This document shows, piece after piece, positions 24,548-33,383 of a stretch of DNA of 58,150 nucleotides. Each line of letters opens with the position of its first letter. Positions within the stretch are counted from its first letter, which is position 1. Source of the DNA: an uncultured Coriobacteriia bacterium (GTDB taxonomy: Bacteria; Actinomycetota; Coriobacteriia; Anaerosomatales; PALSA-660); the NCBI GenBank assembly GCA_903831865.1, contig CAIKZH010000003.1:1-58150 (forward strand), read 5' to 3'. Made by a program: the position numbers and the translations under genes. Under the pieces are notes generated by a model. The model worked only from the letters and a program-made list of their open reading frames with translations. It made no database searches and was not told the DNA's origin.

Positions 24548-25831
24548 CTAGAACTTGAAGAAGAGCTTTCGGCGGTAGAGGAACTCAGCCAGCAGCAGGA
24601 ATCCTCCGAGTTCAAGCGCGGAGAACAGGAGCGTCGCCGCAGTTGGTGACATGACCTTAGTCATCGCCCTCGCAATGAGCGCGGCCAGAGTCGTAACGTG
24701 TCCATGCCAGTCCAAGCGAATCAACCCGGTTGTCGCGGCGAACGCATTTTCGCCGATGAACATAAGAAGCGCGTTCCGGCCCAGAGGCACAAGCCAACGC
24801 CACCCCTTGGTTTTGCCCTTCATGTCGAGCCACCAATAGAGAAGGCCGAAAGCAAGGGTGGCAATTCCCGAGCTAACGAGCACGAAGGAAGCCGTCCAGA
24901 TGTACTTGTTGACGGGGAGGCCGATCTGGCCGAGCACGACTCCAGCGATGATGCCGACGATGCCCAGGGCAATCGTGGGGCGGACGATCTTGCCGGACCC
25001 GTGGTCCCCAACCACGAACTTGCCAAGCGTGAGACCGAGTAGGATCTGGGCGCTGACGGAGAGCAGACCGAGTGTGCCGTCGGGATCGAAGCCCGAAGCC
25101 TCATAAGTGTGATGAAGCCCCCAAAGCGTCTTGTCCACCCAGCCGGCGAGTGACGTGTGCTCGAGGACGGCCACTGACCCTGGGCCAGCCGGATTTGCTG
25201 TCCACGCGCCAGGTATTACGCCCGGCGCGTGGACATATAGAATCAGTACAGTGTGGATTGCGAGGAGGATGGCTGCGGCGCTGAGGGTCCACTTCCAGTC
25301 TTTGCGTATGAAGAACCATGCGACCCACGAGCCGATCGCGATTCGTTGTAGGACGCCCATCACCCGCAACATGCGGAAGGGCTCCACAAGGCTGATCCTG
25401 AAGTACGACACATCGTACTTGTAGAATCCCAGCGCCACCCCGATGGCGAAAAGGATCAGGACTCTCTTGACGAACTGCTTCGTGACCTGATCGTAGTTCT
25501 CATCGGTCAGCTTCCTCGCTGAGAATGCGAGGGACATGCCGACCGCAAACATGAACGCGGGCGCGATTGTGTCGGCTAGGTGGAATCCGTTCCACGCAGG
25601 GTGCAGAAGCCACCAAGGCGTCGCAGCTGCGATCAGCGGATGGTCCATGTAGATCATCAGACCAACGACGATTGCACGAAGGATGTCCAGCGACATGATC
25701 CGCGGCCGCGTTGCTTGAACGAGCGGGAGAACGTCAGTCGGAGGAGCGGTCACGGGATTTGCCGCGGCTTTGGGCACGGGGATGCTCCCAGGATCGGTGG
25801 CGAGCGGACGGCAGCAAGGGACAGACGGCAT
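24548..25831 (-). CDS. HGSNAT/DUF5009-like membrane acyltransferase
   Basis: This integral membrane protein of 427 residues has about ten predicted hydrophobic segments. The N-terminal signature of the heparan-alpha-glucosaminide N-acetyltransferase family is clear: RIMSLDILRAIVVGLMI at 44-60, LLHPAWNGFHLADTIAPAF with the candidate catalytic His77 and Asp87, and FMFAVGMSLAFS. Such proteins move an acyl group from cytoplasmic acyl-CoA to a sugar on the outer side. I chose the ATG at 25831; the farther start at 25939 adds only shadow sequence. It is convergent with the dehydrogenase gene (14 bp apart) and divergent from the propeller gene. Confidence 0.8.
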   Translation of the reverse strand: MPSVPCCRPLATDPGSIPVPKAAANPVTAPPTDVLPLVQATRPRIMSLDILRAIVVGLMIYMDHPLIAAATPWWLLHPAWNGFHLADTIAPAFMFAVGMSLAFSARKLTDENYDQVTKQFVKRVLILFAIGVALGFYKYDVSYFRISLVEPFRMLRVMGVLQRIAIGSWVAWFFIRKDWKWTLSAAAILLAIHTVLILYVHAPGVIPGAWTANPAGPGSVAVLEHTSLAGWVDKTLWGLHHTYEASGFDPDGTLGLLSVSAQILLGLTLGKFVVGDHGSGKIVRPTIALGIVGIIAGVVLGQIGLPVNKYIWTASFVLVSSGIATLAFGLLYWWLDMKGKTKGWRWLVPLGRNALLMFIGENAFAATTGLIRLDWHGHVTTLAALIARAMTKVMSPTAATLLFSALELGGFLLLAEFLYRRKLFFKF

Positions 25832-25893
25832 GATAGTATACGTCCGCTTTCGGGGCACGGCCTTCGGTGCCGCGAACCGATAGGAGGGCTCAC
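25832..25893. promoter_or_regulatory. Divergent promoter region of the acyltransferase and propeller genes
   Basis: These 62 bases serve both genes. Next to the acyltransferase ATG the minus strand reads TATACTATC, a good -10-like hexamer that would give a leaderless or very short leader. On the plus strand TAGGAGGGCT is a strong ribosome site for the propeller gene. No clear paired -35 was found. Confidence 0.4.
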
Positions 25894-27396
25894 ATGTCTC
25901 CATATGCTCAGGATGTCGCGACTGATCGCACCGCGGCACCTTCGGATGACGAGCGTTGGAAGCGGTTGTTCAGTCGCCCGGCGTTCTGGTTGACCGCGGT
26001 TGCTGCCCTCACCGTCGTCTCGGGCACTCTTGGGGTCTATCTGTCAGGTCGGCCGACGATCGTCTCGGTGACCAACGGCACCACCTCCATGCAGGCCGCC
26101 GGCGGCGACCGCCGGATCGTGGTGACATCCGTTGCGACGTCCAAGATCCCCCTGGCCGGCGTCGATGGATTCTCCTACGTCATCGATCACAACCCCGGAA
26201 CCGTTCCCAAGCCAGTGATCAATGCGACGACGATTCCCGATAGTTCGGCCCTCGCGATCCCAACGTACGACGGGTCGGGACAAGCGAACCATCCTGGAGT
26301 GATCGACTTTCTGACCGAATTCGGCATGCGGTCTTGGGCTGGATACCGCTACTGGATGTCGATGACTCCCTATCCGCAAGACAACGATGGATACGAGAAC
26401 CCGTCTATTCTTGTCTCGAACGACGGGGTGCGCTGGACCCGCCCGAAGGGACTTCGAGCTCCGCTAGCGACTCCAAGCGGCGGGTTCGTGCACCTCAAGA
26501 ACCATCTGAGCGATCCCGACCTCGTCTATGACGCGAAAGCGAATCGACTCGTGCTGTTCTACAGGGAGAACGAAGGTAGCCAGGCTGATTCCCGGGAAGT
26601 GATCAATCGGCTAGACATATCCTTCTCCGGCGCGTCGTTCCATCTTCAGCACTACCCCGCGGTGGTCTCACGATTCACGCGAGACGTTGAAATCCTGTCC
26701 CCGGGGGTGGTGATAGACCGGCAAGGAATGTGGCACATGTGGTTCACGTCGTTCTACCCGGAGGGCGGAGCTTACCGAAAGGCAGGCATTCTCAAGTTGT
26801 TCACGTGCTCGAGTTCGGATGGCGTGCGTTGGGGAGATCCTGTTCTGTGCACGCCGAGTCTCGACGCGCGCTTCTATGGCACCAACCCGCGACCGAATCT
26901 CCCATTCGGAGGCGGTGACCACCTCTACCCCTGGCACCTCGAGGCGAAGCTAGACGGCGACAAGATACAGCTACTGATCTGTACCTCGACGCGTGCCTCT
27001 GACGCATCCCTTGACGAAGGCAGCGCGCTCTACCTAGTTGTCACAACGCCGTCGCATCCCGCTTCGCTGACGTTCCCTGTCGACGGGCCCCTCGTCGCTG
27101 GAAATCCGGACGAAGCTATCTATCGTGCCGGGTTCGTCCCCGGACCGACAGACCGCATCTGGTATAGCGCGCGCGACGACTCGCACTGGTTCAGTGCTGC
27201 CGACCCAGGCCACTGGAAGATTGCGTTTCTTGAGGGACGCGTCAGCGACGGTATCTGGAGTGCGGCGTCCTCGGCGGCGATCGAGTTGCCCATCCTGACA
27301 CCCGGCCACTGGTACTTCCACGTTCGCGCTGTTAGCGGTCTAGGAGCTTGGTCCGGTACGTCCACCAAGAAGGTGGACGTGCTATCTGCGCGTTGA
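25894..27396 (+). CDS. Membrane-anchored beta-propeller protein (sialidase/GH43-like fold)
   Basis: This 500-residue protein has AGGAGGG about 5 bases before the ATG. One hydrophobic helix (about residues 29-50, FWLTAVAALTVVSGTLGVYL) after a charged N-terminus predicts a type II membrane anchor with the rest outside. The body shows repeated four-strand blades with D-G-V-R-W motifs (SNDGVRWTRPKG, SSSDGVRWGDP), HLSDPDLVYD and MWFTSFYP, as in five-bladed glycoside-hydrolase or sugar-binding propellers. I cannot identify catalytic acids with confidence. Beside a surface-glycan acyltransferase, a glycan-binding or trimming role is reasonable. Confidence 0.65.
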   Translation: MSPYAQDVATDRTAAPSDDERWKRLFSRPAFWLTAVAALTVVSGTLGVYLSGRPTIVSVTNGTTSMQAAGGDRRIVVTSVATSKIPLAGVDGFSYVIDHNPGTVPKPVINATTIPDSSALAIPTYDGSGQANHPGVIDFLTEFGMRSWAGYRYWMSMTPYPQDNDGYENPSILVSNDGVRWTRPKGLRAPLATPSGGFVHLKNHLSDPDLVYDAKANRLVLFYRENEGSQADSREVINRLDISFSGASFHLQHYPAVVSRFTRDVEILSPGVVIDRQGMWHMWFTSFYPEGGAYRKAGILKLFTCSSSDGVRWGDPVLCTPSLDARFYGTNPRPNLPFGGGDHLYPWHLEAKLDGDKIQLLICTSTRASDASLDEGSALYLVVTTPSHPASLTFPVDGPLVAGNPDEAIYRAGFVPGPTDRIWYSARDDSHWFSAADPGHWKIAFLEGRVSDGIWSAASSAAIELPILTPGHWYFHVRAVSGLGAWSGTSTKKVDVLSAR

Positions 27397-27458
27397 CAGC
27401 GACCATCGCACTCCGCTTGCGCCCGAATCCGCCCATCCCCACTACCCGCGCTGCGAGG

Positions 27459-28262
27459 TCAGCGGATGGGCGCCGCAAGGACGCCCACCGTGGTCATGAG
27501 GTTGAGACAGACGCGGCGAAGCGAGTCGCCCTCTGGCAAGGGGATTACGAGACCAGGCTGTTGAGGCAGTGAGACCTCGTCTGGCCAGATTTGAAACCTC
27601 CCGTCCATGAGGACAAGATAGGCGCGGCGTGCCCGTTCCAGTTCACTGTCGCTGATCCGGTGCGCAGCCGGGTCCGAATCGTCGCTTCTCGGCAACCGCG
27701 CCAGCGCCGAGTAGCGTGCTGCGAGAAGGTCCAGACGTGCCCTCGCGTTCTCGGCGCGTCGCACGAGACCGCGGGGACGAGCCTCGCCTGACAGGGCACG
27801 GGAGAGGTCTCCTCGGTCGACCTGCTCCCCAGCTAGGAGACGGGCAACGCGATTCGTCAGCTCCAAACTGGCGGCGAAAGCTGACACGTTGTGAACGGAT
27901 GCGTCGACCAGAGCGCTGGCCGCATCACATGGCTTCACGCTGTACCTGTCGCGCCATGTCTGGAGATCCCTTCGGATCTGACGCATCGTCACGTAGCGGT
28001 CTCCGTACCAGAGCCAAACGAACACTGGAACGTTGGCCAGGTCCTCGATGTACCTCATGCCCGCTCGCCGTCTGTCGAGCAGTGTCAACAGCAATCGAAG
28101 CTGTGCTTGGGGCCATTTCGCGCAGCGTTCGCCGTCCCGGCCATCAACGGGTCTCGACGCGCACTCGAGTAGCCCCAGATCAGACCATTCGCGAATCAGG
28201 CGGGGAGTAACGGGCGTCCCCGCAGCGTGCGCCGCAACGACAAGATCGTCAGCTGTGTACAT
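27459..28262 (-). CDS. MerR-like HTH regulator
   Basis: This 267-residue protein begins MYTADDLVVAAHAAGTPVTP and continues RLIREWSDLGLLE, the winged-helix pattern of MerR-type regulators (residues about 3-70). A long C-terminal region follows (helices around ALVDASVHNVSAFAA and ERARRAYLVLMDGRF) with no recognised ligand domain. A GTG 27 bases upstream (28289) is an alternative start. It is convergent with the propeller gene and ends the non-phage cargo, so it may control that cassette. The 286 bp up to the next phage gene show no coding sequence. Confidence 0.6.
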   Translation of the reverse strand: MYTADDLVVAAHAAGTPVTPRLIREWSDLGLLECASRPVDGRDGERCAKWPQAQLRLLLTLLDRRRAGMRYIEDLANVPVFVWLWYGDRYVTMRQIRRDLQTWRDRYSVKPCDAASALVDASVHNVSAFAASLELTNRVARLLAGEQVDRGDLSRALSGEARPRGLVRRAENARARLDLLAARYSALARLPRSDDSDPAAHRISDSELERARRAYLVLMDGRFQIWPDEVSLPQQPGLVIPLPEGDSLRRVCLNLMTTVGVLAAPIR

Positions 28263-28548
28263 CGCCGCTCTCAAGATCGCCGAATACACCTACCGCTCTA
28301 GCGCTCTTCCTGGCGTTCACCTCGTACGGGAACGAATCATAACGCTCGGCTCAAAGCGACGCGGCGTGGACGCGCAGTTCGCATGAGAGCGAGTGGCGCC
28401 TCTTCTGGGGCCAGTTCGAACTGCTGCCGCTCCGCTAATCCGTGGTTCGAGTTCTGCGGTGATGAACTGTCTTCGGGTAGCGGCGGCAAGGTAACCGCGG
28501 CGCAGGTTCTCCTCTACGATCGATCCGCCGTCGGACAGCGGCCCGTGA

Positions 28549-29330
28549 CTACTTTCGACCGACCCTCTCCTCACCCAGCGCCTTCAGGTCCGCGAGCAGC
28601 TGCGCGGTGTTGAATCCCTCGGGGCTCCTGCCCCCGCTCAGCACCTCGTCCGAGACGTAGGCGATCGCCTCGTCGCAGCACGCGGCCAGGAAGGAGCTCG
28701 CCATCTTCTGCACGCGTCCCACGTCACGCAGACGAGGTCGCGTCTGTGCGTCACGATCGGCACGTGGTGGCCGCCGAGGGTCGCGGTGTTGGTGCGCTTC
28801 ACCGTTCAGGCGCGTCCCGCGTTGAACTCGTCCATCGCGTAGGCAGGCAGCTGCAGGCCGATGCCCACGGCGCCGAACAGCCAGCATGCGGTCAGGATCT
28901 CGCTCACGTTGCCGCCCTCGATGGCGAGGTAGGCGGCGATCTTGTGCACGTGACCGTCCGCGTCGGTGATGCCGCTCTTGCGCCGCCACGACGCTGCCTT
29001 GGCCATGTCCGTGCCACGGTCGGTGGAAGGTTTGCCGGGGACATAGCCGGTCAGCGCCGAGTACGCGGAGATGACGCTCGCGGTGTCGAATCGGCAGGCC
29101 AGCGTCGGCACCGATTCGTCACACCACACCATGTGCTCGTGCGCCGCGCCGGCAAGCACGCAGTCGCCGACCGAGTCGTTGCCGAGCATGCCCCACGATA
29201 CGACCGTCTTCTCATGGCCGAAAGTCGCAGGCGGATGCGGCAGGACCGTCTTGTCCACGTAGTCGGCCAGGCGGAAGGTCGGCGGCATGGCTGAGAGTGT
29301 GCGGCCGGGGTGGAACTCGATCATCTTCAT
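28549..29330 (-). pseudogene. Decayed phage protein of a papain-like family
   Basis: From the ATG at 29330 (GAGGAAGAGC upstream), 174 residues are intact: MKMIEFHPGRTL, WGMLGNDSVGDCVLAGAAHE (a Cys near residue 50), and AMDEFNAGRA. An in-frame TGA (28806-28808) then replaces the tryptophan expected there. The frame continues as TVKRTNTATLGGHHVPIV and DLVCVTW, then shifts at GTGGGA, where one G seems lost from a G4 run. The rest (VGRVQKMASSFLAACCDEA to FNTAQLLADLKALGEE) is in another frame and ends at 28549. I recognise the whole as a phage protein family with a papain-like layout. Two independent lesions indicate a pseudogene. Confidence 0.7.
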
Positions 29331-29361
29331 GCTCTTCCTCGTCCTCTCTTGCTGCCGGTTC

Positions 29362-29664
29362 TCACACGAACGTGGGCGGCTCGCCGTCGCATTCACCATC
29401 CACGCGGACGAGGCCGGCAGGAGGGTCCGGTCGCGAATGGCGCCTGCGAAGCCGCTCCTCGCGCACCCGCAACTCGCCCGCGACCTTGGCCTCACCCGAC
29501 CAGAACCGCGCGTGCAGCAGGGCAGCCTCGAGCAACTCCATCCAGTCGGTCTCGGTCAGATGTGCCGCGTACTCGCTGCGTCCCCACGCCGCCCACCACT
29601 CGCGGGTTATCTGCGGCCACTTCACGTGGCTCGGAAGCTCGGGCTGAGGCGCGCCCTGGCTCAT
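29362..29664 (-). CDS. Phage DNA-binding protein, small-terminase-like
   Basis: This 100-residue protein contains WPQITREWWAAWGRS, AAHLTETDWMELLEAALLH and GELRVREERL. These phrases are typical of a short actinophage family often named terminase small subunit or HTH protein. Its ATG overlaps the methylase stop (ATGA), so it ends the early operon. The prophage also has a P27-type small terminase at 20882, so this one may have another DNA-binding role or be left from an older packaging module. Confidence 0.6.
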   Translation of the reverse strand: MSQGAPQPELPSHVKWPQITREWWAAWGRSEYAAHLTETDWMELLEAALLHARFWSGEAKVAGELRVREERLRRRHSRPDPPAGLVRVDGECDGEPPTFV

Positions 29665-30875
29665 GACCGGGTCGCCTCCTTGCCGGTGAAGGTCTCCCAG
29701 CGCTTCACGATCACGTCGCAGTAGGCGGGGTCGAGTTCGAGGCCGTAGCAGACGCGCCCGAGTTGCTCGGCGGCGATGAGCGTGGTGCCGGATCCGAGGA
29801 ACAGGTCGAGCACGCAGTCCCCGGTCTTCGACGAGTGATCGAGCGCTCTGGCCACGAGCGCGACCGGCTTCATCGTCGGGTGCTCCTCGCTGCGTCTCGG
29901 CCGAGGTATCTCCCACACGTCGTCGAGATCCCGGCGGTCGCAGAAGGTCGACGCACCCTTCTTCGGCCAGCCGTACCAGATCGGCTCATAGCGCCTGTGG
30001 TACTTCGAGCGGCCCAGCACGAAAGTGTCCTTGACCCAGATCACCGTCGCTGACCAGTGAAGGCCGGCGCCGCGGAGCGCGAAGTCGAGAGATGGCCACT
30101 CCGATGCTCCCAGCACGCAGTAGACGTCGCCTTTGGCGAAGGCGGCGATCTGCAGCGCGACCATGCCGAGGAAGTCGTGGAAGTCTTGCGGCGAGAGGTT
30201 GTCGTTCTTGAGGCCAGGACGCTGACGGTGCCGCGGGTTGGAGTCCAGGCCGATGGCCACGTTCCAAGGCGGGTCCGTAAACACCATGTCCGCGTCTCGG
30301 TCCGCCATCAGGCCCTTCACGTCATCGGAACTGGTCGCATCGCCGCACAGCAGCCGGTGATTCCCGAGCATCCACAGGTCGCCCGCCTTCGTGACCGGAT
30401 CCTCTGGCGGCTCGGGCGCCTCGTCCTCGATCACCTCTGGCCCGGCGGACGGGGCCGCAGTGAACAGCAACTCGAGCTCGGAGTGCTCGAAGCCGGTCAG
30501 GTCCATGTCGAACTCGCCCGTGTCGAGGTCGCTCAGCAGGTCCTTCAGCATCGGCAGGTCAGGCGCGGCCAGCTCCGCGATGCGGTTGTCGGCGATGAGG
30601 TCGGCCCACTCCGCGGCCTCGCTCTCGTAGTCCTGCCAGTCGACAGGCACCTGCTCGAGCTTGAGGACGCGTGCGGCTTCCAGCCGGCCGTGGCCTCTCA
30701 CCACGAACCCGGAGCGCGTCGAGACCGTGATCGGGGCGCGCCAGCCCTGGGCGGAGATGATCTTGGCGAGCAGCTCGATCTGGGAAGCGGGGTGCGTGTT
30801 GGGGTTGCGAGGGTTGCCGGTGACTCGCTCGATGGGCACGAGCTCGTCGTGGGCGCACAAGACGTCGGGGCTCAC
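29661..30875 (-). CDS. ParB-like domain fused to beta-class N6-adenine methylase
   Basis: This 404-residue protein starts at GTG with AAGGAGAG 6 bases upstream. Residues about 10-95 are ParB/Srx-like (ERVTGNPRNPNTHP, VVRGHGRLEAARVL). Residues about 160-404 are a methyltransferase with the catalytic DPPW near 201-204 ahead of the SAM-binding FLGSGTT near 357-363, the order of the beta class (CcrM/YhdJ-like). Such fusions are common orphan phage methylases that protect phage DNA from restriction or regulate gene expression. It overlaps the HNH gene by 4 nt. Confidence 0.88.
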   Translation of the reverse strand: MSPDVLCAHDELVPIERVTGNPRNPNTHPASQIELLAKIISAQGWRAPITVSTRSGFVVRGHGRLEAARVLKLEQVPVDWQDYESEAAEWADLIADNRIAELAAPDLPMLKDLLSDLDTGEFDMDLTGFEHSELELLFTAAPSAGPEVIEDEAPEPPEDPVTKAGDLWMLGNHRLLCGDATSSDDVKGLMADRDADMVFTDPPWNVAIGLDSNPRHRQRPGLKNDNLSPQDFHDFLGMVALQIAAFAKGDVYCVLGASEWPSLDFALRGAGLHWSATVIWVKDTFVLGRSKYHRRYEPIWYGWPKKGASTFCDRRDLDDVWEIPRPRRSEEHPTMKPVALVARALDHSSKTGDCVLDLFLGSGTTLIAAEQLGRVCYGLELDPAYCDVIVKRWETFTGKEATRS

Positions 30876-31324
30876 GCGTCTCTCCTTGCTCGTCGGCTTA
30901 CTCGGGTCTTGGCGTGGTGGCAGGGCAGGCATCGGCAGTAGAGGTTGGCCACGTCGTTAGTCCCGCCATCGGACAGCGGATCGACGTGATCGCACTCCCA
31001 CGGCTGCCCCTCGGGGAACAGGCGCCCCTTGAGCTTGGTCCCGCAGTCCTCGCACTTGCCGCCGGCGAGCTCGTAGCGCTTCGCTCGATTGCGCGCGTAG
31101 TCCGGATCCCGATAACCCTCCCGCCACTTCTGCGATTCGCGTCGGCGCTTCTCCTCGGTAAACGTGTGCTCCGGGCAGTAGGTCGACCCGCCAGTGAGCC
31201 GTCCGCACTTCGCGCACAAGGTCGACTTGGCGCCTCCGCGCTTGTGCTTGGCGCATCTCGCGGTGCCGTCCTCGGTGATGCGCCCGCACACGAGGCAGGT
31301 GCGACTGGGTACCGGAGTCCTCAC
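30872..31324 (-). CDS. HNH endonuclease with extra Zn-ribbons
   Basis: This 150-residue protein has two N-terminal zinc ribbons (CLVCG...C..H near 10-27; CAKCG...C..H near 37-53). A C-terminal HNH domain follows: CEDCG (91-95), ECDHVDPLSDGG with Asp112-His113, then NLYCRCLPCHHAKT with Asn127 and His136/137. GTGA overlaps occur on both sides. The C-terminal half is clearly related to the 63-residue HNH at 43017. HNH proteins often act in phage DNA packaging or replication. Confidence 0.85.
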   Translation of the reverse strand: MRTPVPSRTCLVCGRITEDGTARCAKHKRGGAKSTLCAKCGRLTGGSTYCPEHTFTEEKRRRESQKWREGYRDPDYARNRAKRYELAGGKCEDCGTKLKGRLFPEGQPWECDHVDPLSDGGTNDVANLYCRCLPCHHAKTRVSRRARRDA

Positions 31325-31893
31325 GACCGCCTCGCGCGGCTGCCGTACCGCTCGCGAGCGTCGGCGACCAGCGCAGGAAGATGGCGCCTTATGGTCTCCG
31401 GGCAGAGACCCGATTCCGCAGATGCCGCGCGCAGCGTAGAGCCTCCCCGCAGCAGGCGCTCGGCAACGACGAGCGCCGGAGCGACGCGACCCTCGAAGTG
31501 CCTTCGGTGAGCCTCCGCTGACGCCTTCTGGTGGACTTCGGATGAGATCCCCAGGGCCTTGCGGCGTTGGGACTCCCGCCCTGCGGTCGACAGCGTGCGG
31601 GGGTGTCGGCACCCGTCACTCCCGCGAAGCGCGTCCGGATTCGCCTTCCCGCGAGCAACCATCCGCAGGTGATGGTCCTCGTCGCAGATCACCGCGGACT
31701 TCGTGAGATGTCCCATCTCACGCAACACATGGCAGTCCACGTCGTGGACCCGGTGCGCATGGCCTGCGACGACGCGGTAGGGACCGCAGCCGCATATCGG
31801 ACAGATGCCGTCCTCAAGTAGGCGCCTGATCTCCTCCGGCTCGGCGGCCTTGGATACGTCGACAATCGGCCGGTTGTACTTTCGACGGCTCAC
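31321..31893 (-). CDS. MucR/Ros-like Zn-finger plus HTH protein
   Basis: This 190-residue protein has a zinc-binding region, ICPICGCGPYRVVAGHAHRVH, with two Cys and two His, followed by REMGHLTKSAVIC. This resembles MucR/Ros-type regulators and actinophage relatives. The C-terminal 60 residues (STLRAASAESGLCPETIRRHL) form a likely helix-turn-helix. It is the first of three related Zn-finger/HTH genes in a row, all coupled by 4-nt overlaps. Confidence 0.65.
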   Translation of the reverse strand: MSRRKYNRPIVDVSKAAEPEEIRRLLEDGICPICGCGPYRVVAGHAHRVHDVDCHVLREMGHLTKSAVICDEDHHLRMVARGKANPDALRGSDGCRHPRTLSTAGRESQRRKALGISSEVHQKASAEAHRRHFEGRVAPALVVAERLLRGGSTLRAASAESGLCPETIRRHLPALVADARERYGSRARRS

Positions 31894-32507
31894 GTCCGCT
31901 CCCGCTTCCGTGCCACGCGGGTGTGGGTCCAGCAGAGGCCGCCGGTGCCGTTGGCGTCGTTTCTACATCCGGGCACCGAGCACTCGGCCGCACGCTCGGC
32001 TTGCTTTGCCGCGGCCTGGATCTCACGCTGGGCCCGGCGCTGTTGTTCGATCTCGTGGTACTGGCGCACACGCTCCTCGGCGTAGCAGGTGAAGCACAGG
32101 CCGCTGGCCGTGTGTCTCGCCGGCCACCTGCCGCATGCCGGGCACAGGGCCGGAGGGTTGGCGGCGTCCTCCGCGATCCTGCGCTCGATCAGCGAGAGCG
32201 ACAGCGCTCCGGACAACGCCTGAGTTCGGAAGATGGCGTTCTCGCCGGAGGTCCACGACTCGCCTCGCGTCTGGCTGAGCATGATGCCGCGCCTGGATCC
32301 AGGCTTGCGCAGTTCGACGCGCATCCGATGCGCCTTGCGCTCCACCGCAGCGACGGTGCGACCGAGGGCCTCAGCGATGGCTCTTGATCCTTCCTTCGCG
32401 TGTCCGCGCAGGTAGCGGATCTCGCCCGACGACCACGGGCCTGAAATCATCCGCGCGGAATCATCCACCCTCCGCTCGGCGGCACTCCCTTCGCGACGAA
32501 TGGTCAC
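31890..32507 (-). CDS. GcrA/SANT-like HTH and Zn-finger protein
   Basis: This 205-residue protein starts at GTG. Residues about 20-60 (WSSGEIRYLRGHAKEG, AEALGRTVAAVERKAHRM) match the HTH of GcrA/Myb-type DNA-binding proteins. A C-x2-C ... C-x2-C ribbon follows (CPACGRWPARH, LCFTCYAEE). A second Cys cluster lies near the end (CSVPGCRNDA, LCWTHTR). It is coupled by GTGA to both neighbours. A regulator of early or late phage transcription is plausible, not shown. Confidence 0.65.
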   Translation of the reverse strand: MTIRREGSAAERRVDDSARMISGPWSSGEIRYLRGHAKEGSRAIAEALGRTVAAVERKAHRMRVELRKPGSRRGIMLSQTRGESWTSGENAIFRTQALSGALSLSLIERRIAEDAANPPALCPACGRWPARHTASGLCFTCYAEERVRQYHEIEQQRRAQREIQAAAKQAERAAECSVPGCRNDANGTGGLCWTHTRVARKRERT

Positions 32508-33337
32508 GCGGCCCCCTTGAAGTCTGACGCGTACCACTTTTCGGACGCCTCGGAGTCCTTCCGTCTTGCCACCATCCGGTGGATCGCTGATTGTGAGACG
32601 CCCATGGCGCGCGCTATCGATGCCTGAGACGCCCCCGCCTCCAGCATCTCCAGCGCCCGGAGTTCATCGGCGTCCCTCAAGGCGCGGGGATGGCCTATCC
32701 TCGGCTCTCGCATCGCCCATCTGGCCATCTGGCGGGACAGGGCGTCGCAAGACACGCCGACCGCTTCGGCTGCATCCTGCAGCCGCATGCCGCTCTCGTA
32801 CATGGCGGCCGCCCGACGGTATTTCGGCTCGTACTCTCTCGCGACCGCCTCACGCTGGCGGCGGGACGCCGATCTACGCTGATCGTCGGTGAAGTTGGCC
32901 CTGGCACGGGCTGCGCACGCAGCGCGCTCTTCTTCAGTGAGCCTGCGAGTCTGCCGAGGAGCGGGGCTCGTTCTATGACGTTCCGCTTTCGCTCCTTGAC
33001 CCTGTGGAAGGTGCGACGTGTTGTCTCGGAGCCGCATTTCGTCCGACAACTCCGACGAGCAGAGTGGCGTCGTGTACGGCAGGTGGGCCGCTTCCCGCAA
33101 GTCGTCGGCGCTGATCCCGTGGGCGAGGTGCGCATGCACGGCGAGAGACCTCCACCCCGCGCGCCCACAGATCGGGCACTCCTGAGCTTCGATACACGCC
33201 CGCACCTGTTCGGGACTCCCGAGGTTGTGGTGAGCGGTTCGCTCTGCGTCCATCTTCGTTAGATCACACCGCGCATCGTGCTTCGAACGTCGGTTCTTGG
33301 CGCATTGGCTCGGCCCGTGCAGGGGATTAAGCGTCAC
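32504..33337 (-). CDS. Zn-finger/HTH regulator with two HTH modules
   Basis: This 277-residue protein has GGAGGAG 4-5 bases before the GTG start. ECPICGRAGWRSLAVHAHLAH (about 53-73) is a Cys2His2 finger like that of the 31321 gene. After a basic linker come two HTH stretches, MRLQDAAEAVGVSCDALSRQ and ASQASIARAMGVSQSAIHRM. The second reads like a resolvase/sigma-type HTH. It is the first of the three Zn-finger/HTH genes. Confidence 0.65.
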   Translation of the reverse strand: MTLNPLHGPSQCAKNRRSKHDARCDLTKMDAERTAHHNLGSPEQVRACIEAQECPICGRAGWRSLAVHAHLAHGISADDLREAAHLPYTTPLCSSELSDEMRLRDNTSHLPQGQGAKAERHRTSPAPRQTRRLTEEERAACAARARANFTDDQRRSASRRQREAVAREYEPKYRRAAAMYESGMRLQDAAEAVGVSCDALSRQMARWAMREPRIGHPRALRDADELRALEMLEAGASQASIARAMGVSQSAIHRMVARRKDSEASEKWYASDFKGAA

Positions 33338-33383
33338 GACTCCTCCTCCGCTCCTTCGGACGCGTGCGCTTTCCCGAAGCCCC

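Noticed and set aside
28549-29330. TGA read as tryptophan (recoded phage)
   Set aside because: Other genes in the same operon end in TGA at overlapping starts, and this gene also has a frameshift, so decay is simpler.
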